The notes beneath the pieces are model-generated. The model was not told the DNA's origin, did not search any database, and saw nothing but the letters and a program-made list of their open reading frames with translations. Shown here in pieces: positions 36,140 through 47,290 of a DNA stretch of 64,000 bases (position 1 is its first letter; each line of letters starts with the position of its first letter). Source of the DNA: Euglena gracilis (lineage: Eukaryota; Euglenida; Euglenophyceae; Euglenales). Position numbers and translations under genes: made by a program. The stretch is taken from the NCBI GenBank assembly GCA_039621445.1, contig CP154954.1, positions 24,626,954 through 24,690,953 on the forward strand. Direction: 5' to 3'.

Positions 36140-37328
36140 TCAGTCCCCTTCAGATCCGGCGGCCCACCACCTTTCACCAAAAACCCACCATTCCGCCAAC
36201 ATAACACCGGTCACTTCCACCATTCAGAATGCATGCATGGCACACACACCACTCACACACTACACATCCACATATCCTTATGAGTCATTTTTTTTTTCTT
36301 TGGAAACGTTTTGTGCGCGCAATTGCGCAAGTCAACAAGGAAACAGGATCACAACAATTCACGGCTATACCCCGCCTGGTCATCCGCCATGTAGGTTAGC
36401 TCCAGGCAGGGCAGCAGCAATCAAACGTCATCATGTGGCCGTAACCACCCCGCACATCACACACACACTCCCAAATTGGTTGTCAGCATGACATCTCAGG
36501 AGTCACAACATCTCCAACAGTCATACAAATCAAGACCCCCTTTCGCTCCACTGAGTAACCCATAACGTCCAAAGTGTTTCATTGGTCACACCACACCCAC
36601 TGGGCAGCCGCACAACAAAAAAGTAATAAATTGTGCGCGCAATTGCGCAAGTAAAACGGTACCACCTTTCATCACTGACACAAATCTCGGGCGTCACAAA
36701 CCCATTCTCAGCAACTCAATTCACAATTCGGGAAGCAATCGTTTGATGCGCGCAATTGCGCAAGTGTGCAACGCGCCACAAGTAAATTTCTGTTGTACAC
36801 CAACTGGAAGGTTCTAATTCGATGGGTGTTTCTTCGCACTCCTTCAGGACAGTGGCTGTCATACCCCTCTTTCAACATAATCAATTGCTTCGTAATTCGC
36901 AAGTCCTGGCACCCAACACACCCTCGCAATAATTCTTCAACCCATCCAGGGTGTCCGATTCCATCGTCGGCCAAACCATTGATATGCACAGGTCACATTT
37001 GGACACCCAAAAGTCAAAACCTGTACGCCGCCGGATCTGGCCAATTGCTTGCCGCGGGCAGCTGTGGGGTGGTAGTGGGTGTAGGTGGGTGCCCCGCGGG
37101 CGGCGGGAAAGAAAGCGGCTGCGGAGAGGGACAGGTACAAAATTTCACGCGTGCGTCACGTCGCGAAGTCCAGTTAGGACTTTGTATTCGAAGGGGTTCG
37201 AATTGCCCAGCCCTAACGAGTTCCGGTCGCGATCACAAAATTTTTTTTTCGGCGGACAGGGTACAGGGTCCCGGGGGTTATAAAAAAGTGGTAAATTTGC
37301 GCAATTGCGCAAATCAAATGAAAAAAAG
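36140..37328. other. Right non-coding region of element A
   Basis: This lies upstream of the transposase-like start codon and so probably contains its promoter. Motif sites lie at 36311, 36631, 36744 and 37294. No exon is convincingly visible. A segment near 37060-37260 is somewhat GC-rich and open on the minus strand down to 37145, but no start or splice context supports it. Confidence 0.45.
37294..37313. promoter_or_regulatory. Subterminal 20-bp perfect palindrome, right end
   Basis: ATTTGCGCAATTGCGCAAAT, 15 nt inside the right inverted repeat. It is the counterpart of 26305-26324 at the left end. Confidence 0.75.
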
Positions 37329-37354
37329 CTTAAGTGCGAATTCGGCCGCCTAAG
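37329..37354. repeat. Right terminal inverted repeat of element A
   Basis: Begins CTTAAGTGCGAATTCGG and ends GCCTAAG. It is followed directly by the CCGAA target duplicate (37355-37359). Confidence 0.95.
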
Positions 37355-37445
37355 CCGAAATCCAACCCCCCCCCTGGGGGGGTGCCCGCCTGGGACTCCG
37401 ACCCTCCCCCCCCCCGGTTGGTAAAAAAAAGACAGCCTGGGGCAC
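37355..37445. repeat. Right part of the repeat interrupted by element A
   Basis: CCGAAATCCAACCCCC, then a G-run, then 'tgcccgcctgggactccgac' and 'ggttggtaaaaaaa' follow the same order as 47203-47280. A related tail also occurs at 62766-62822. Confidence 0.85.
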
Positions 37446-38104
37446 GCCGGCGTGGCCCATCCCCCAACCCCAGCCGCCCCCCGGGGCCCGTCCCCCTGCC
37501 ACGGACCAGCCGCGTGCACCCGCTGTTCCCCCCGCGGCCGGCGTGCCCGTACCAGGTGGGCCCGGGGGGCCGCAAGTTGCCGCAGCTGCAGTGCGGCATC
37601 TGAGGGGTCGGCAGGGCCCGGCCACCCGTCCGCCCCCCCCATTGTCCCCCCTCGGGTGTCCGCCGGTGAAGCTGGAGCGAAGAGGAAGCACTCAGATCGC
37701 GGCGTCAAGTTTCAGAATGACTTATTTGGGGGTCACACATTAGTGAAAGTTGAAAGAAAGAAAGCCCAGCCAGATGAAGAGGAGTTGTGTAGGCTCCACT
37801 GCCTGGGGGGGGGGGGGATTCACCTCGTTTGTCCAAGATACCACCTGTCATCGACATCCCACCCACGTCAACAATACATCCATGTCATTATTAAACCAGG
37901 TTTTGAATAGTGCTGAGCTCTTAATGGGACATGCACGTGATGGAAGGCCGAAAAGACTAGCGTAGCAAAGTTCGCCTAATTTACAATTTACAAACTACAC
38001 TGTTTCAATTTACGGTGATTTTCAGTGATTTTACGGTAATTTCTGAAATGCTAATGTTAACACCCCATACACCCCATCCCCGTTTTATAGGATTTTATCG
38101 ACTT
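37446..38104. other. Spacer with a small GC-rich open frame
   Basis: On the minus strand, 37599 downwards reads MPHCSCGNLRPPGPTWYGHA after a CAG, a cysteine/glycine-rich start that soon runs into low complexity. No domain or partner exon is recognised. A phrase shared with about 2785-2815 lies at 37898-37922. Confidence 0.3.
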
Positions 38105-38640
38105 TTTTTTGATCCGGTTTTTCACCCAAAGTCAATGGGTTTCGGGCCCAAAACGGGGGCGCTGGCGGGTCGAAAAACGCTCATTTTCGGCTCAAAAACA
38201 GGTTTTACGGGTCTGGGAGGCCAAAAAAAATCGTTTTGGGCCAAAAAAATCGATTTTTTTTCGACTTTTTTGACCCGTTATCGACCCAAAGTCAATGGGT
38301 TTCGGGCCAAAAACGGGGTGCTGGCGGGTCGAAAAACGCTCATTTTAGGCTCCAAAACAGTTTTTCTGGGTCCGGGGAGCCAAAAAGACACCGTTTCGGG
38401 CAAAATAAATTTCCGATTTTTTTTCGACTTTTTTGACCCAGGTTTGACCCAAAGTCAATGGGTTGGCGGCCCAAAACGGGGCGCTGGCGGGTCGAAAGAC
38501 GCTCATTTATGGCTCCAAAACAGGTTTTCCGGGTCCAGGAGGCCAACAAAACATCGTTTTGGGCAAAAAAAATTCGATTTTTTCGATTTTTTTGACTCGG
38601 TTTGACCCAAAGTCAATGATGGGTGTCGGGTGCAAAACGG
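38105..38640. repeat. ~175-bp tandem array, four copies
   Basis: Units contain 'acccaaagtcaatgggt', 'ggcgctggcgggtcgaaa', 'acgctcattt', 'ggctc(a/c)aaaacag', 'gggtc(t/c)gg(g)agg' and 'tcgattttttt'. Related single or partial copies lie at 3941-4045 and 41785-42005. Confidence 0.88.
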
Positions 38641-38679
38641 GGCGCTGGCGGGTCGAAAAATGGCCAAGTCAAAACAGGC

Positions 38680-39275
38680 CAAAACTGCACAAAATGGCCA
38701 AAATTGGCCGAAAAATGACCGTAACTCGGGCCAGACAGGGAGTTGCGGGGAAATCAAAGTACCGTTACATAGAGGATTTTAAGGGCTTCAAATTCGGTCT
38801 GCGGACATTTCCTTTTTGCTTCATTTTCGAGATATTTTGAAAAAATCAATCTTTGACCGAAAAACGGCCCAAAAAAAAACACCCAAAAATGCCCGTTTTG
38901 GGCCGCAAAAGCACGCCGGAACACGACGGCCAAAACGGCAAACGGGGGGCGATGGAGGGCCTCCGGGGGTACATTTCGTCAGACCGACATTCCCGGATAT
39001 AATGTACGTTTTCTCGAGATATTTTCGAAAAATCGATTTTTTGACCGATTTTTTGACCCCGGCAAGATGGCAGAGTTGGAAGAGGGGGGGGGCGGGCCAA
39101 TGCTACCCAGTTTGGACCCTTTCGCGCGTGAATAACTCGGGCCTGGCGGGGAGTTGGGGGTCAAACCCAGGTGATTCGGAAACTAGAAATCCAGTCGCTT
39201 GTGACTAGAAAAAAAATTCCGGAACGGAGCTGGAATCATGGTTATAATCCGCCCGTTCCCGAGTTGGCCCCGACG
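38680..39275. repeat. ~600-bp dispersed repeat, copy 1
   Basis: This aligns in order with 42650-43345. Shared anchors are gccggaacacg, catttcgt(c/t)aga, ttttctcgagatattttcg, aaatcgattttttgaccg, gggccaatnctacccagttt, gggagttgggggtcaaa, ggaaactagaaatccagtc and cccgaccc-type ends. No coding frame is conserved between the copies. Confidence 0.88.
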
Positions 39276-42085
39276 CCGGATGCCCAAGCCCCGCCCTGGC
39301 GCTGCCCTTCGTCTGGGGGTGGCGGCCAACCGTCGATCCCCCCAAAAGCCCGGCGTTCAGCGGACGGGTGCCCCCCCCCCCCATCTGGCTTGCTCCGCTG
39401 CCTTCTCCGCCCGTCCTCCGCCGCTCCGTCTCACCCGCGTCGCCCTCCCTCCCTCCCCCCCCCCGTCCCGCGCCGCACACCGCAGTGGGGACAGCGAACC
39501 GTCGGCGACGGGCAGAGAGGAGGACGCCCTGGCCGGTGCGAGGCTCCTGTGCCGGCAGCCAGTGAGTCCAGTGGCCCGGGACAGCAATCCCACCGACGGC
39601 CCTCCTCACCGTAAGGGAGCAAATGGCCCTCCTTTTGGAGATTCACAAAACATCACTCTGAGTTGGGTTTTTTTTATCGTATTCGGAGAAACTGCCGTTT
39701 GTGTGGCGTTTGAAAGCAAATGAGTTCTGTGAAAGGTTTTTTTTTATCGAAAGCCAAAAAACGTCAGTTGTGTTGTCGATACTGATATGCTGTGCAAAGT
39801 GAAATCAAACGAAGTAAAACAAAACAAATTGTTTCTTTCATATTTGAAGGAGGAGGGCACCACTGCCCTCGTGTTGTTTGTGTCCCTCGTGGGCTCCGGA
39901 GCATCCCCCCATTCCAATTCAAGTCGGGGGTATCAAGACTATCCTCCACCGGTAGTATCTGTATCGTTTATCCAATGTGGTGGTCTTCGCAAAAGGACAA
40001 TTTCCGATAATTTTGGAAAAACCCCAAAGTTTCAAAGTCAAAAAGACGCATTTAGCCGATTTTTGGGGGCATTTATTTAGGGCCAGGTCGTTGCCAACAG
40101 TTCTACTGTGCATGTTGGTGGGTCACATTAGGAATCCCATCAGGATGGAGCTGTGGAGCCCAACACTGGACTGTTCGTTGTGAAGTTCTCCTTTCCTCTT
40201 CCCTCAAGCCGGAGTCATATTTGGCTCCGTCGCATTGTGGCCACACGTGCAAATGATCAAACCACAACTCATGTCGGGAAGGCGTTCAAAATACCTCCAA
40301 GGAGAGCCTTATTTTGGATTTATCAACCTGGCCAAGAAACCATCATTTTTGGGGTGTTCCCAATAACACAAAAAAACTTTTCGGTGCTTTGCACTGTTCA
40401 TAAATTGGTCTGATATGAGGTTCCATGTAATTACTGTTCCGAAAAATTCCGAAGTATCAACGATCTCATCATTGTTGTCCTTGAGAATTGGGGTTTGGGG
40501 TATTTTGCAGCTTTTTTTTTCACCGTGAAGCGCCGCCGGGTGGTCTTCAATTTGGGAAGGCAAATACCTTGTTCCTAATGACGAAGAGCAACGATGGAGA
40601 GATATGGCACCATTAAGGACCAGAAAGCAATGCAGTATTTTATTTCCAAAATAGGAATCACACAGTTAGAAAATCGATGGAAATTGCCATTCAGATTTGG
40701 GGGGGGAATTATATTTGGGGGGGAGTTATAAAATGCTTTTAACAACGTCCACTTTACTGAAACCAATTTCCACCAGATCTCCTGCCATTGCAAATGTCCC
40801 TGTGTCTCATTGATTCAAGGACCGGACAAGACCTTCCCTGACAGTAACAAAAAAAATGAACTGTCTCATTTCCAGGAGGGATACTATGCTCTGTGTGCAA
40901 AAAGAGTGTGTGGCTGTATATATTACCCTCCCTCGGGGTCCGACTTCGGCGACCGGGTTAATACCCCCCCCCCAGTTTAGGGCCAAAGGCCCGGATTTTG
41001 ACCTGAAAACGTTGTTAAGAATCACAATCTCTCACAACGAATTACGAAAAAAAAATCTTTCTGGATCATCTGACCTCCAAAGAATGCCAAATTTAATAAG
41101 AAAGTACAAAAATGACCCCAAAGGGGAGTTTTGGTGCTATTTTGGCTCCTATGGGACTTCGAAAAATTTCGAAAGTTTTGGGGTGCTCTGACCCCCCCCC
41201 AATAATACCCCCCTCGGGCCGGGACTTCGGGCGAAAAAATGATACCCTAGCGGTGTATTATTTGGGGGGTTTACTCTCTTTGGAAAATAATCTAACTCTC
41301 CAATAGGGATTTCAGGGGCATTCCGGTTCATCTCTCACTCGAGTTAAAGAAACTCCAATGAGAGTTTATTAATAAAAAAAATTACTATGACATCCACCAT
41401 TCTGACACCATGAAACGCACTGGTCCAGCAGGGTGTATGGGGTTCTTGTTTTGTGAATTAAAGCAAAGGCGTGACAGCAAGTTGTTCGTGCTCCGGCAAG
41501 TTGTTTCAAACATCTATTATCGGCCATCACCTCTCAAAATATTAGTTCTGCCCTTACCTTTCCGGGGTTGGCAACCTTCCATCCAAGTGGTCTCACAGCC
41601 AGGGTATTAAGTGAAGGGAGGAGGGGAGAATGGGGTCAGACCCCCCCAGGGTGGGTCCAGACCCCTCCTCCCCACCTTCAAACCGAGGGGGACCTGGACC
41701 CCTCTGGGGACCAGATCCCCATGAAAAATCTAAGGCGCTTTGCACCGTAGTGACGGCGTAAACTGACTTGTTGACCCGTTTTTGACACAAAATACACGGG
41801 TTTCAGGCCCAAAACGGGGAGCTGGGGGGGTCGAAAATTACTCATCTTCGGCTCAAAAATAATTTTTACGGGTTCAGGAGGCCCAGATGCATTGTTTGGG
41901 GCAAAAAAAAAATCGATTTTTTCGACTTTTTTTGACCCAGAAATGGCCCAAAATCCTTGGGGCCCGGGGGTCGAAAACCGCTTTTCGGCTCGAAAACAGT
42001 GTTTCCCAGTCAGGCTGTATTTTAGTTGGGTGCCAACCCCACCCCAGGGAGGGGAGGGGGTGCTTGCCTGGGCAGGCACCCCAAG
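39276..42085. other. Gene-poor stretch
   Basis: A GC island at 39290-39600 is open on both strands and lacks a clear exon. 40690-41290 contains several 'taatacccccccc' and 'tatttgggggg' edges in both orientations, probably MITE ends. 41785-42005 is related to the 38.1-kb tandem array. Confidence 0.4.
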
Positions 42086-42465
42086 CAGGGTTCGATATAA
42101 GGAGGGCGTACATGGTTTAGGTGGGGGGGGTGTCCCCCCACCCCCCCCCCTCCTGGCCCGCAGGGGGGTCCGGACCCCCCCCCCCACCTGCAAGGGGTTC
42201 CGGACCGACCCTGGGGGGGTACCCAGGACCCCCCCAAAAAGGGTCGATTTTTTCCTCCGGCGCTTCGCGCCGAAAATTTTTTGCATTTTTGGCAAATTTT
42301 TGCCCAAAAAGTGCCCAAAATGGCACTTTTGGTCATTTTGGGGGGTCAAAAATTTTCGGTCACCCGGACTGCGCCACTGTTTAGGTCGGGGGGGTGTCCC
42401 CCCACTCCTGGCCCGCAGGGGGGGGTCCCGACCACCCCCCCCTCCTCTCCTTATATCGAACCCTG
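42086..42465. mobile_element. hAT-type MITE, copy 1 (380 bp, 8-bp target duplication)
   Basis: The left end CAGGGTTCGATATAAGGAG is mirrored at the right end (CCTTATATCGAACCCTG). ACCCCAAG is duplicated exactly at 42078-42085 and 42466-42473. Ends beginning CAGGG and an 8-bp duplication are typical of hAT elements. The centre carries a GGCGC hairpin at 42257-42273 followed by AAAATTTT. Confidence 0.9.
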
Positions 42466-42649
42466 ACCCCAAGGCACTCCAAATCCGACCCCCGGGATGG
42501 GGGGGCGCACCGCCAAAAGTGCCCTAGCACAACACCGGGGAGCCAAAAATGGCCTATTTCCAAAGGAATGTGCCTGGTCACAGGCCGAAATGCGACTCCC
42601 CCGATTTTTTTCGACTTTTTCGACCTGAAATGGCCGAAAACCGCCCAGT

Positions 42650-43345
42650 CAAAACAGGCCAAAATCGTGCAAAATAGCCAAAATGGGCCGAAAAATGGCC
42701 GTGGCTTGGGCGAGGTGGGGAGGGAGTGCGGGGAAATAAAAAAAAATGTGAAAATAGGGAAATTTAAGGGATTCAATTCAGGATTTTTCATTTCATTCCC
42801 CACCATTTTGTGAAATCTCAGAAAAATCTTTTTTTTTTGACCCCAAAAACAGTCCAAAGGGCTCCAGAAAGGTGCCAAAAATGGCCGAAAAATGGCCATA
42901 ACTCGGGCTACACGAAGAGTCGGGGGGAAAGTTAAGCATGGATTGGGCGTTCCAAGGGCTTCAATTTTGCTTTCTGTTTTGGGCCACAAAAGCGCGCCGG
43001 AACACGGGCCAGACGGTAAGGCAGCCGAAACGGTGAATGGTGTCGATAGAGGCACTCCAGGTGAACATTTCGTTAGACCAACATTTCCGGACGTTTTCTC
43101 GAGATATTTTCGAAAAAATCGATTTTTTGACCGAAAATCACCTCGGTGAAATGGTCGGAAGGGGAGCGGGCCAATCCTACCCAGTTTGGGCCCCTTTGCG
43201 GCTGAATGACTCGGGCCTCGCAGGGAGTTGGGGGTCAAATGGAGGTGATTTGGAAACTAGAAATCCAGTCACTCGCGACTGGAAAAAAAGAATAACAGGA
43301 ATGGAGTCATGGTGATTATCCGCCGTTCCTGAGGTCGCCCCGACC
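42650..43345. repeat. ~650-bp dispersed repeat, copy 2
   Basis: Second copy of the block at 38680-39275, in the same orientation and with scattered substitutions and small indels. Confidence 0.88.
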
Positions 43346-46300
43346 TGGGGGGGGACGGGGGGTTCGACCCCCCCCTTTGCCCAGGGGTAAGCTTCGCTCT
43401 TACCCATAAAGGGATAAGGGTTCTTAGACCCCACACTTAAGTGTGGGAGCTCCACTTTGTACCATGTGTGGGCCAACGACTACCCCAATCGCTGCCTCCC
43501 ACCCGACTTTGGAACTGAGAAACTCGGGGTTTCTGATGCAGTGCCTCCCAGGGGCTCTGTGTCAGCGTTGCACGTGTGTTCTGGTTGGAGTGCCCTCCCT
43601 CCTCGGTACCCGGGCGATCGTGTCTGCACATGTGGCTCGCCGGACACAGGGTGCGACCCCCTCCGGGGCCCCAACCCAGCCCTAACCTCCCCACCCATCT
43701 GCGCTGGCATGCCCTGCCAACCGCATGCCTCCCCCTGCAGTCCTCTTCAGTCTTCAGTGTGGTCTTCATCCTCAGAGATGAAGGAAGACCGGCTTGGAAA
43801 GCACACATTTCTTCAAGGTTTGCAGATCCCGATTTGGTCCACCCCAGCCGCAACAGTACCCTCCCGGGGGAGGGGTTGCTGCTGACCCATAAATCCAGCT
43901 CTTTGGGGGTCCAGCTGGACTTGTTTTGCAAAAGTGTAGGTCAAAAATCGCCATAAAAATGGTGTTCCGGGAGTTTTTGATGATGTCACGTGCTTGATTA
44001 ATTTTTTTGAAAACAATGTTTGGTGGCTGCTTTTTTGTACCATTCTGGTTTCTTGCCCAAGCCCAGCAACCCTCCCCCCCGGGGCCTTGCGGACATGAAT
44101 GGTGGGTACCCCCGCATCGCAGGACCGTGAGCCAACCATGTGCTCCGCCCTCCTCTCCCACCTCTCCTCGTCTGCTGGGCCTCGGCATTCCCCTCAATAT
44201 ATCTAAACCGGCGGCAAGTGTATAACCCCCTTATACCCAGGGCTGAACGAAACCCCAGAAGCCCATACGTGGAGGGGACAGGCTATTGTTCAACGTGTAT
44301 TGTGAAAAAGTGTAATATGTGTTTCAGCACAAAAATATTTGTGTATCAATTGTGTATCACCAAAAAAATGTGCGCCACATGTCACCAAAAAGGAAATTGT
44401 TTATTCCATGGGTCCACAAAAAGAAAGCAAAGAAGAATAGTCACTGAAGTTGGACATGTCGAGAAATTTTTCTTCGGTGTGATTCCCCAATTTGTGTTCC
44501 TAATTTTCCTCTAACGCAAACCTTCCATAGCCTGGATCGCTTGATCAATTTGTGGCATGAGGGATTGTGTTCCTCCCCGGTCTGCCCCAACAGCAAGGCC
44601 AGATTCCCTGTTCCAACCCCTCCCAAAGGAAGGCCGCACAACCCCCCCCCCCGATCCAATTGAACAGAAAAAAACAAAGTAAGACCCTCACATTTGTAGC
44701 CGTTTCCAATGTAAGTAGGGCGTGTCCCTCCCCTCCCTGCCCCATCGTGGTGGACCGACCCCCACCGGTGGACCGGACCCCCCCCCCTCCTGAACTGGAG
44801 GTGGGGTCCGGATTGACCCTGGGGGGGGGGGGGGCAAGACATCCCCCACAAAATCAAATTTTTCTCTTCGACACTGACCACCAAAAATTTTGGGCATGTG
44901 GTACATTTTTGCCCCAAAAAAGCTGACACGTTTGGCTGATCTTGAGGGGGTGGCTTTTCGGCTTGGTGATTCGCGCCAGGCTGAAATTTGGCCACCTGGA
45001 CTGCACCACTGAGGGGGCATGTATACCCACATCCCTGCATTGATGTCTGGGGGGGGGGGGGGCTCACCCCCCTTTTTTTTATCTGGGAGCACGGAGCCTT
45101 GTGTTGCAGCTTCCTTTTGTCCATGCGGCATTGCTGTTCTTCCCCCTGTCGACCTCCCTCTGCACACGCCATTCAGCTCTGCCGATACTTCCGGTGGCAA
45201 AGCAAAGCGGCACGGTCGGGTTGGATTTTCCCGGCCCCCGTCATCTGCCGGGAAAACTGGGATTCCCCAAATTGTGTGTCATGGAGGGAGAAAACCGTGG
45301 TGCTGTTCTGGGAATGACGAGGAAGTGTGATGCGCAGTTTCGCCCCACCAGCCGAAAGTGTCATTTAATAAAATGAAATAAAATAAAAATGCCGTGACCC
45401 CTCATTTTTTTGTGTTTTGTTCTGCTTCACATCCAATTCAGAGGCCGCTATTGCCCTCCACCCAAAGGTTGGTTGTTTCCCTGCTTTACCTTCAACCATT
45501 GCCCGGGACAAACCCCTGTGTGCCCTGGGGGAGGTATTTATCATTGAGTCATTTTTTATCCAGTATTGTGTGAGATTGTGTGACATTGATGGAAGTGAGT
45601 GGTAAATACGAGGGAAATGGGACATACCGGCGAGGAAGACGGGCCAAAGGATAGTCCAGTAACTGGACCCTGCCAGGGTATTTGGCAGGGGTCATTTCAG
45701 TGAAGAGGTCGGTGCATTTGCGCTTTTCCATTTCTGGGAGTATATTTTTGCTGTTTGTGTATTTCTTGAAACCGGTGTTTTCCAATCTGTGCAAAGGCCT
45801 TTGATGCCCCCCGGCCACATTGGCGACTCTTTGTTGGCTTTAATTTGTCCAAGAATCCCGGCCAACGCTTCCATATCAGAGCCCAGCCATAACCCTTTCG
45901 GTGCACTGCACCCCTTCGGTAACAGTGCTCCTGTATTTTACGGTTTACGGACGGCGTTCTTCCTGCTGCGTGCCTCCTCGTGGCAGCGTATCCTCCTCAT
46001 CTGGTTAGCCCACCCTTGTCCGCACATTTCCCATGTCAAGCACATTTCGGGAAGATCGTTATTCTTTCAGAAAGCTCTGCAGAAACTTTATAATTGCCTT
46101 TGGGAAGCAGATTACTGATCCTGTTTGTCATGCCCACCGCATTCAATGCCATTTCTCTCAAATTTGATTTTTTGGCCAAATTTGATTTTTTTTGGCAAAT
46201 TTGATTTTTTTTTTTTTTGGCTCCACGCATGGCCCAAATTTCGCCAAGGTGTGAAGCATAGTTGTAGGATCTTGACCCCCAAATTGTTTATGATGCATTT

Positions 46301-46615
46301 CTCAGAAGTTAGATCAAAAATCTTCCGTTGGGCATCTCACGTTTTCAATCGTTGTGCAGCTGTTCAGATGTGATGTCTGAGCTGTTCCCAATTGCGATAA
46401 AACCTGGCGGATGTATTTACCTCCCTTACACAAGGCACACCAAGTCATTGACACGTCAACAGCAAAAAGCTTGGACATCACCCCCCCCCATATCTAACGA
46501 ACCTCCCTTTGTCTAACGGCCAACCCCCCTACAGTCGGAGAACTCAATTTCGGAGGCAGGCTGTTTTTTAAGGTGGTGCCGATCCCACCCCGGGGGGGGG
46601 GGGGGGGGGGGGGGG
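43346..46615. other. Gene-poor stretch
   Basis: No gene is supported. Notable items are a small palindrome CCACACTTAAGTGTGG near 43432, frames of ordinary composition at 43457-43885 on the plus strand that lack motifs, and poly-G tracts near 44820 and 45050. Confidence 0.4.
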
Positions 46616-47047
46616 CAGGGTTTGATATAAGGAGGGCATACATGGTTTAGGTGGGGGGGGTGTCCCCCCCACCCCCCCCCCCCTCCTGCCCCCCGGGGGG
46701 GTCCGGACCACCCCCCCCCACCTGCCAGGGGGGTCCGGACCGACCCTCGGGGGGGTTCCTGGGACCCCCCCAAAAAGGGTCAATTTTTTCCTCCGGCGCT
46801 TTGCGCCGAAAATTTTTTGCATTTTTGGCACATTTTTGCCCAAAAAGTGCCCAAAATGGCACTTTTGGTCGTTTTGGGGGGTCAAAAATTTTCGGCGACC
46901 CTGACCGCGCACCTGTTTAGGTGGGGGGTGGGGGGACCCCCCCCCTGCGGGCCAGGAGGGGGGGGGGGGTGGGGGGGACACCCCCCCCCTCCTGGCCCGC
47001 AGGGGGGTCCGGACCACCCCCCCCACCTGTCCTTATATCGAACCCTG
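46616..47047. mobile_element. hAT-type MITE, copy 2 (432 bp)
   Basis: The ends CAGGGTTTGATATAAGGAG and CCTTATATCGAACCCTG match copy 1, as does the internal hairpin (46793-46809). Both flanks are G-runs, so an 8-bp duplication of G residues is possible but cannot be proved. Confidence 0.88.
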
Positions 47048-47117
47048 GGGGGGGGGGCTGCTTGGGCAGGTACTCCAAGGCACAAAAATCTGACCTACTT
47101 GGAGGGGGGGGGTAGGG

Positions 47118-47290
47118 CACATGGCCACAAGTGCCCTAGCACAACCCTGGCGCCGGGAAGTCCAAAATGGCCTATTTTCAAAGGAATGTGCCTGGGCACA
47201 GGCCGAAATCCAACCCCCGGGGGGGGGGGGGTAGTGCCTGCCTGGGCAGGCACTCCGGACCCCCCGGGGTTGGTAAAAAAAACGGCCTGT
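47118..47290. repeat. Unoccupied paralogue of the element A target
   Basis: This contiguous sequence passes through 'aatggcctattttcaaagga', 'gcctgggcacaggccgaaat', 'ccaaccccc', a G-run, 'gggcaggcactccgga' and 'ggttggtaaaaaaa'. It matches the left flank (26130-26265) joined to the right flank (37360-37430) of element A with a single CCGAA at 47203-47207. Confidence 0.85.

Larger units (their letters stand above)
26305..37313. repeat. Interspersed parS-like palindromic motif family of element A (~22 sites)
   Basis: The core is GCGCAATTGCGC or a variant (GCATATGC, CAAATGC or CAAGTGC centre), usually within GATGCGCGCAATTGCGCAAA followed by TCAAA or TAAAA. Sites start near 26305, 26957, 27459, 27577, 29124, 29525, 29634, 30584, 31208, 31248, 31288, 31327, 32681, 33014, 33109, 34921, 35031, 35144, 36311, 36631, 36744 and 37294. 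Both orientations occur. All fall in the element's ends, spacers or introns and none in an exon. Four lie in intron 1 of the ParB-like gene. The even spread and exclusion from exons suggest selection as protein-binding sites rather than chance duplication. Confidence 0.9.
26266..37354. mobile_element. Element A: 11.1-kb DNA transposon with transposase-like and ParB-like genes
   Basis: The terminal inverted repeats at 26266-26291 and 37329-37354 agree at 25 of 26 positions. CCGAA occurs immediately outside each end (26261-26265 and 37355-37359), and the outer flanks together reconstruct a contiguous repeat whose related unoccupied copy is at 47118-47290. Inside, on the minus strand, are a transposase-like gene (36139-33144) and a seven-exon ParB-like gene (31875-27696). 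About 22 palindromic motifs are confined to ends, introns and spacers. The near-perfect ends, clean target duplication and intact splicing of the ParB-like gene suggest a fairly recent insertion. I cannot assign it to a named superfamily. Confidence 0.9.

Noticed and set aside
37190-37240. Possible tRNA T-arm (GGTTCGAAT)
   Set aside because: No acceptor stem, D-arm or anticodon arm could be folded around it.
43433-43446. CACACTTAAGTGTG palindrome as another end of the element A/B family
   Set aside because: It shares only CTTAAGTG with the 26-bp ends and lacks the GGCGGC part and any partner.
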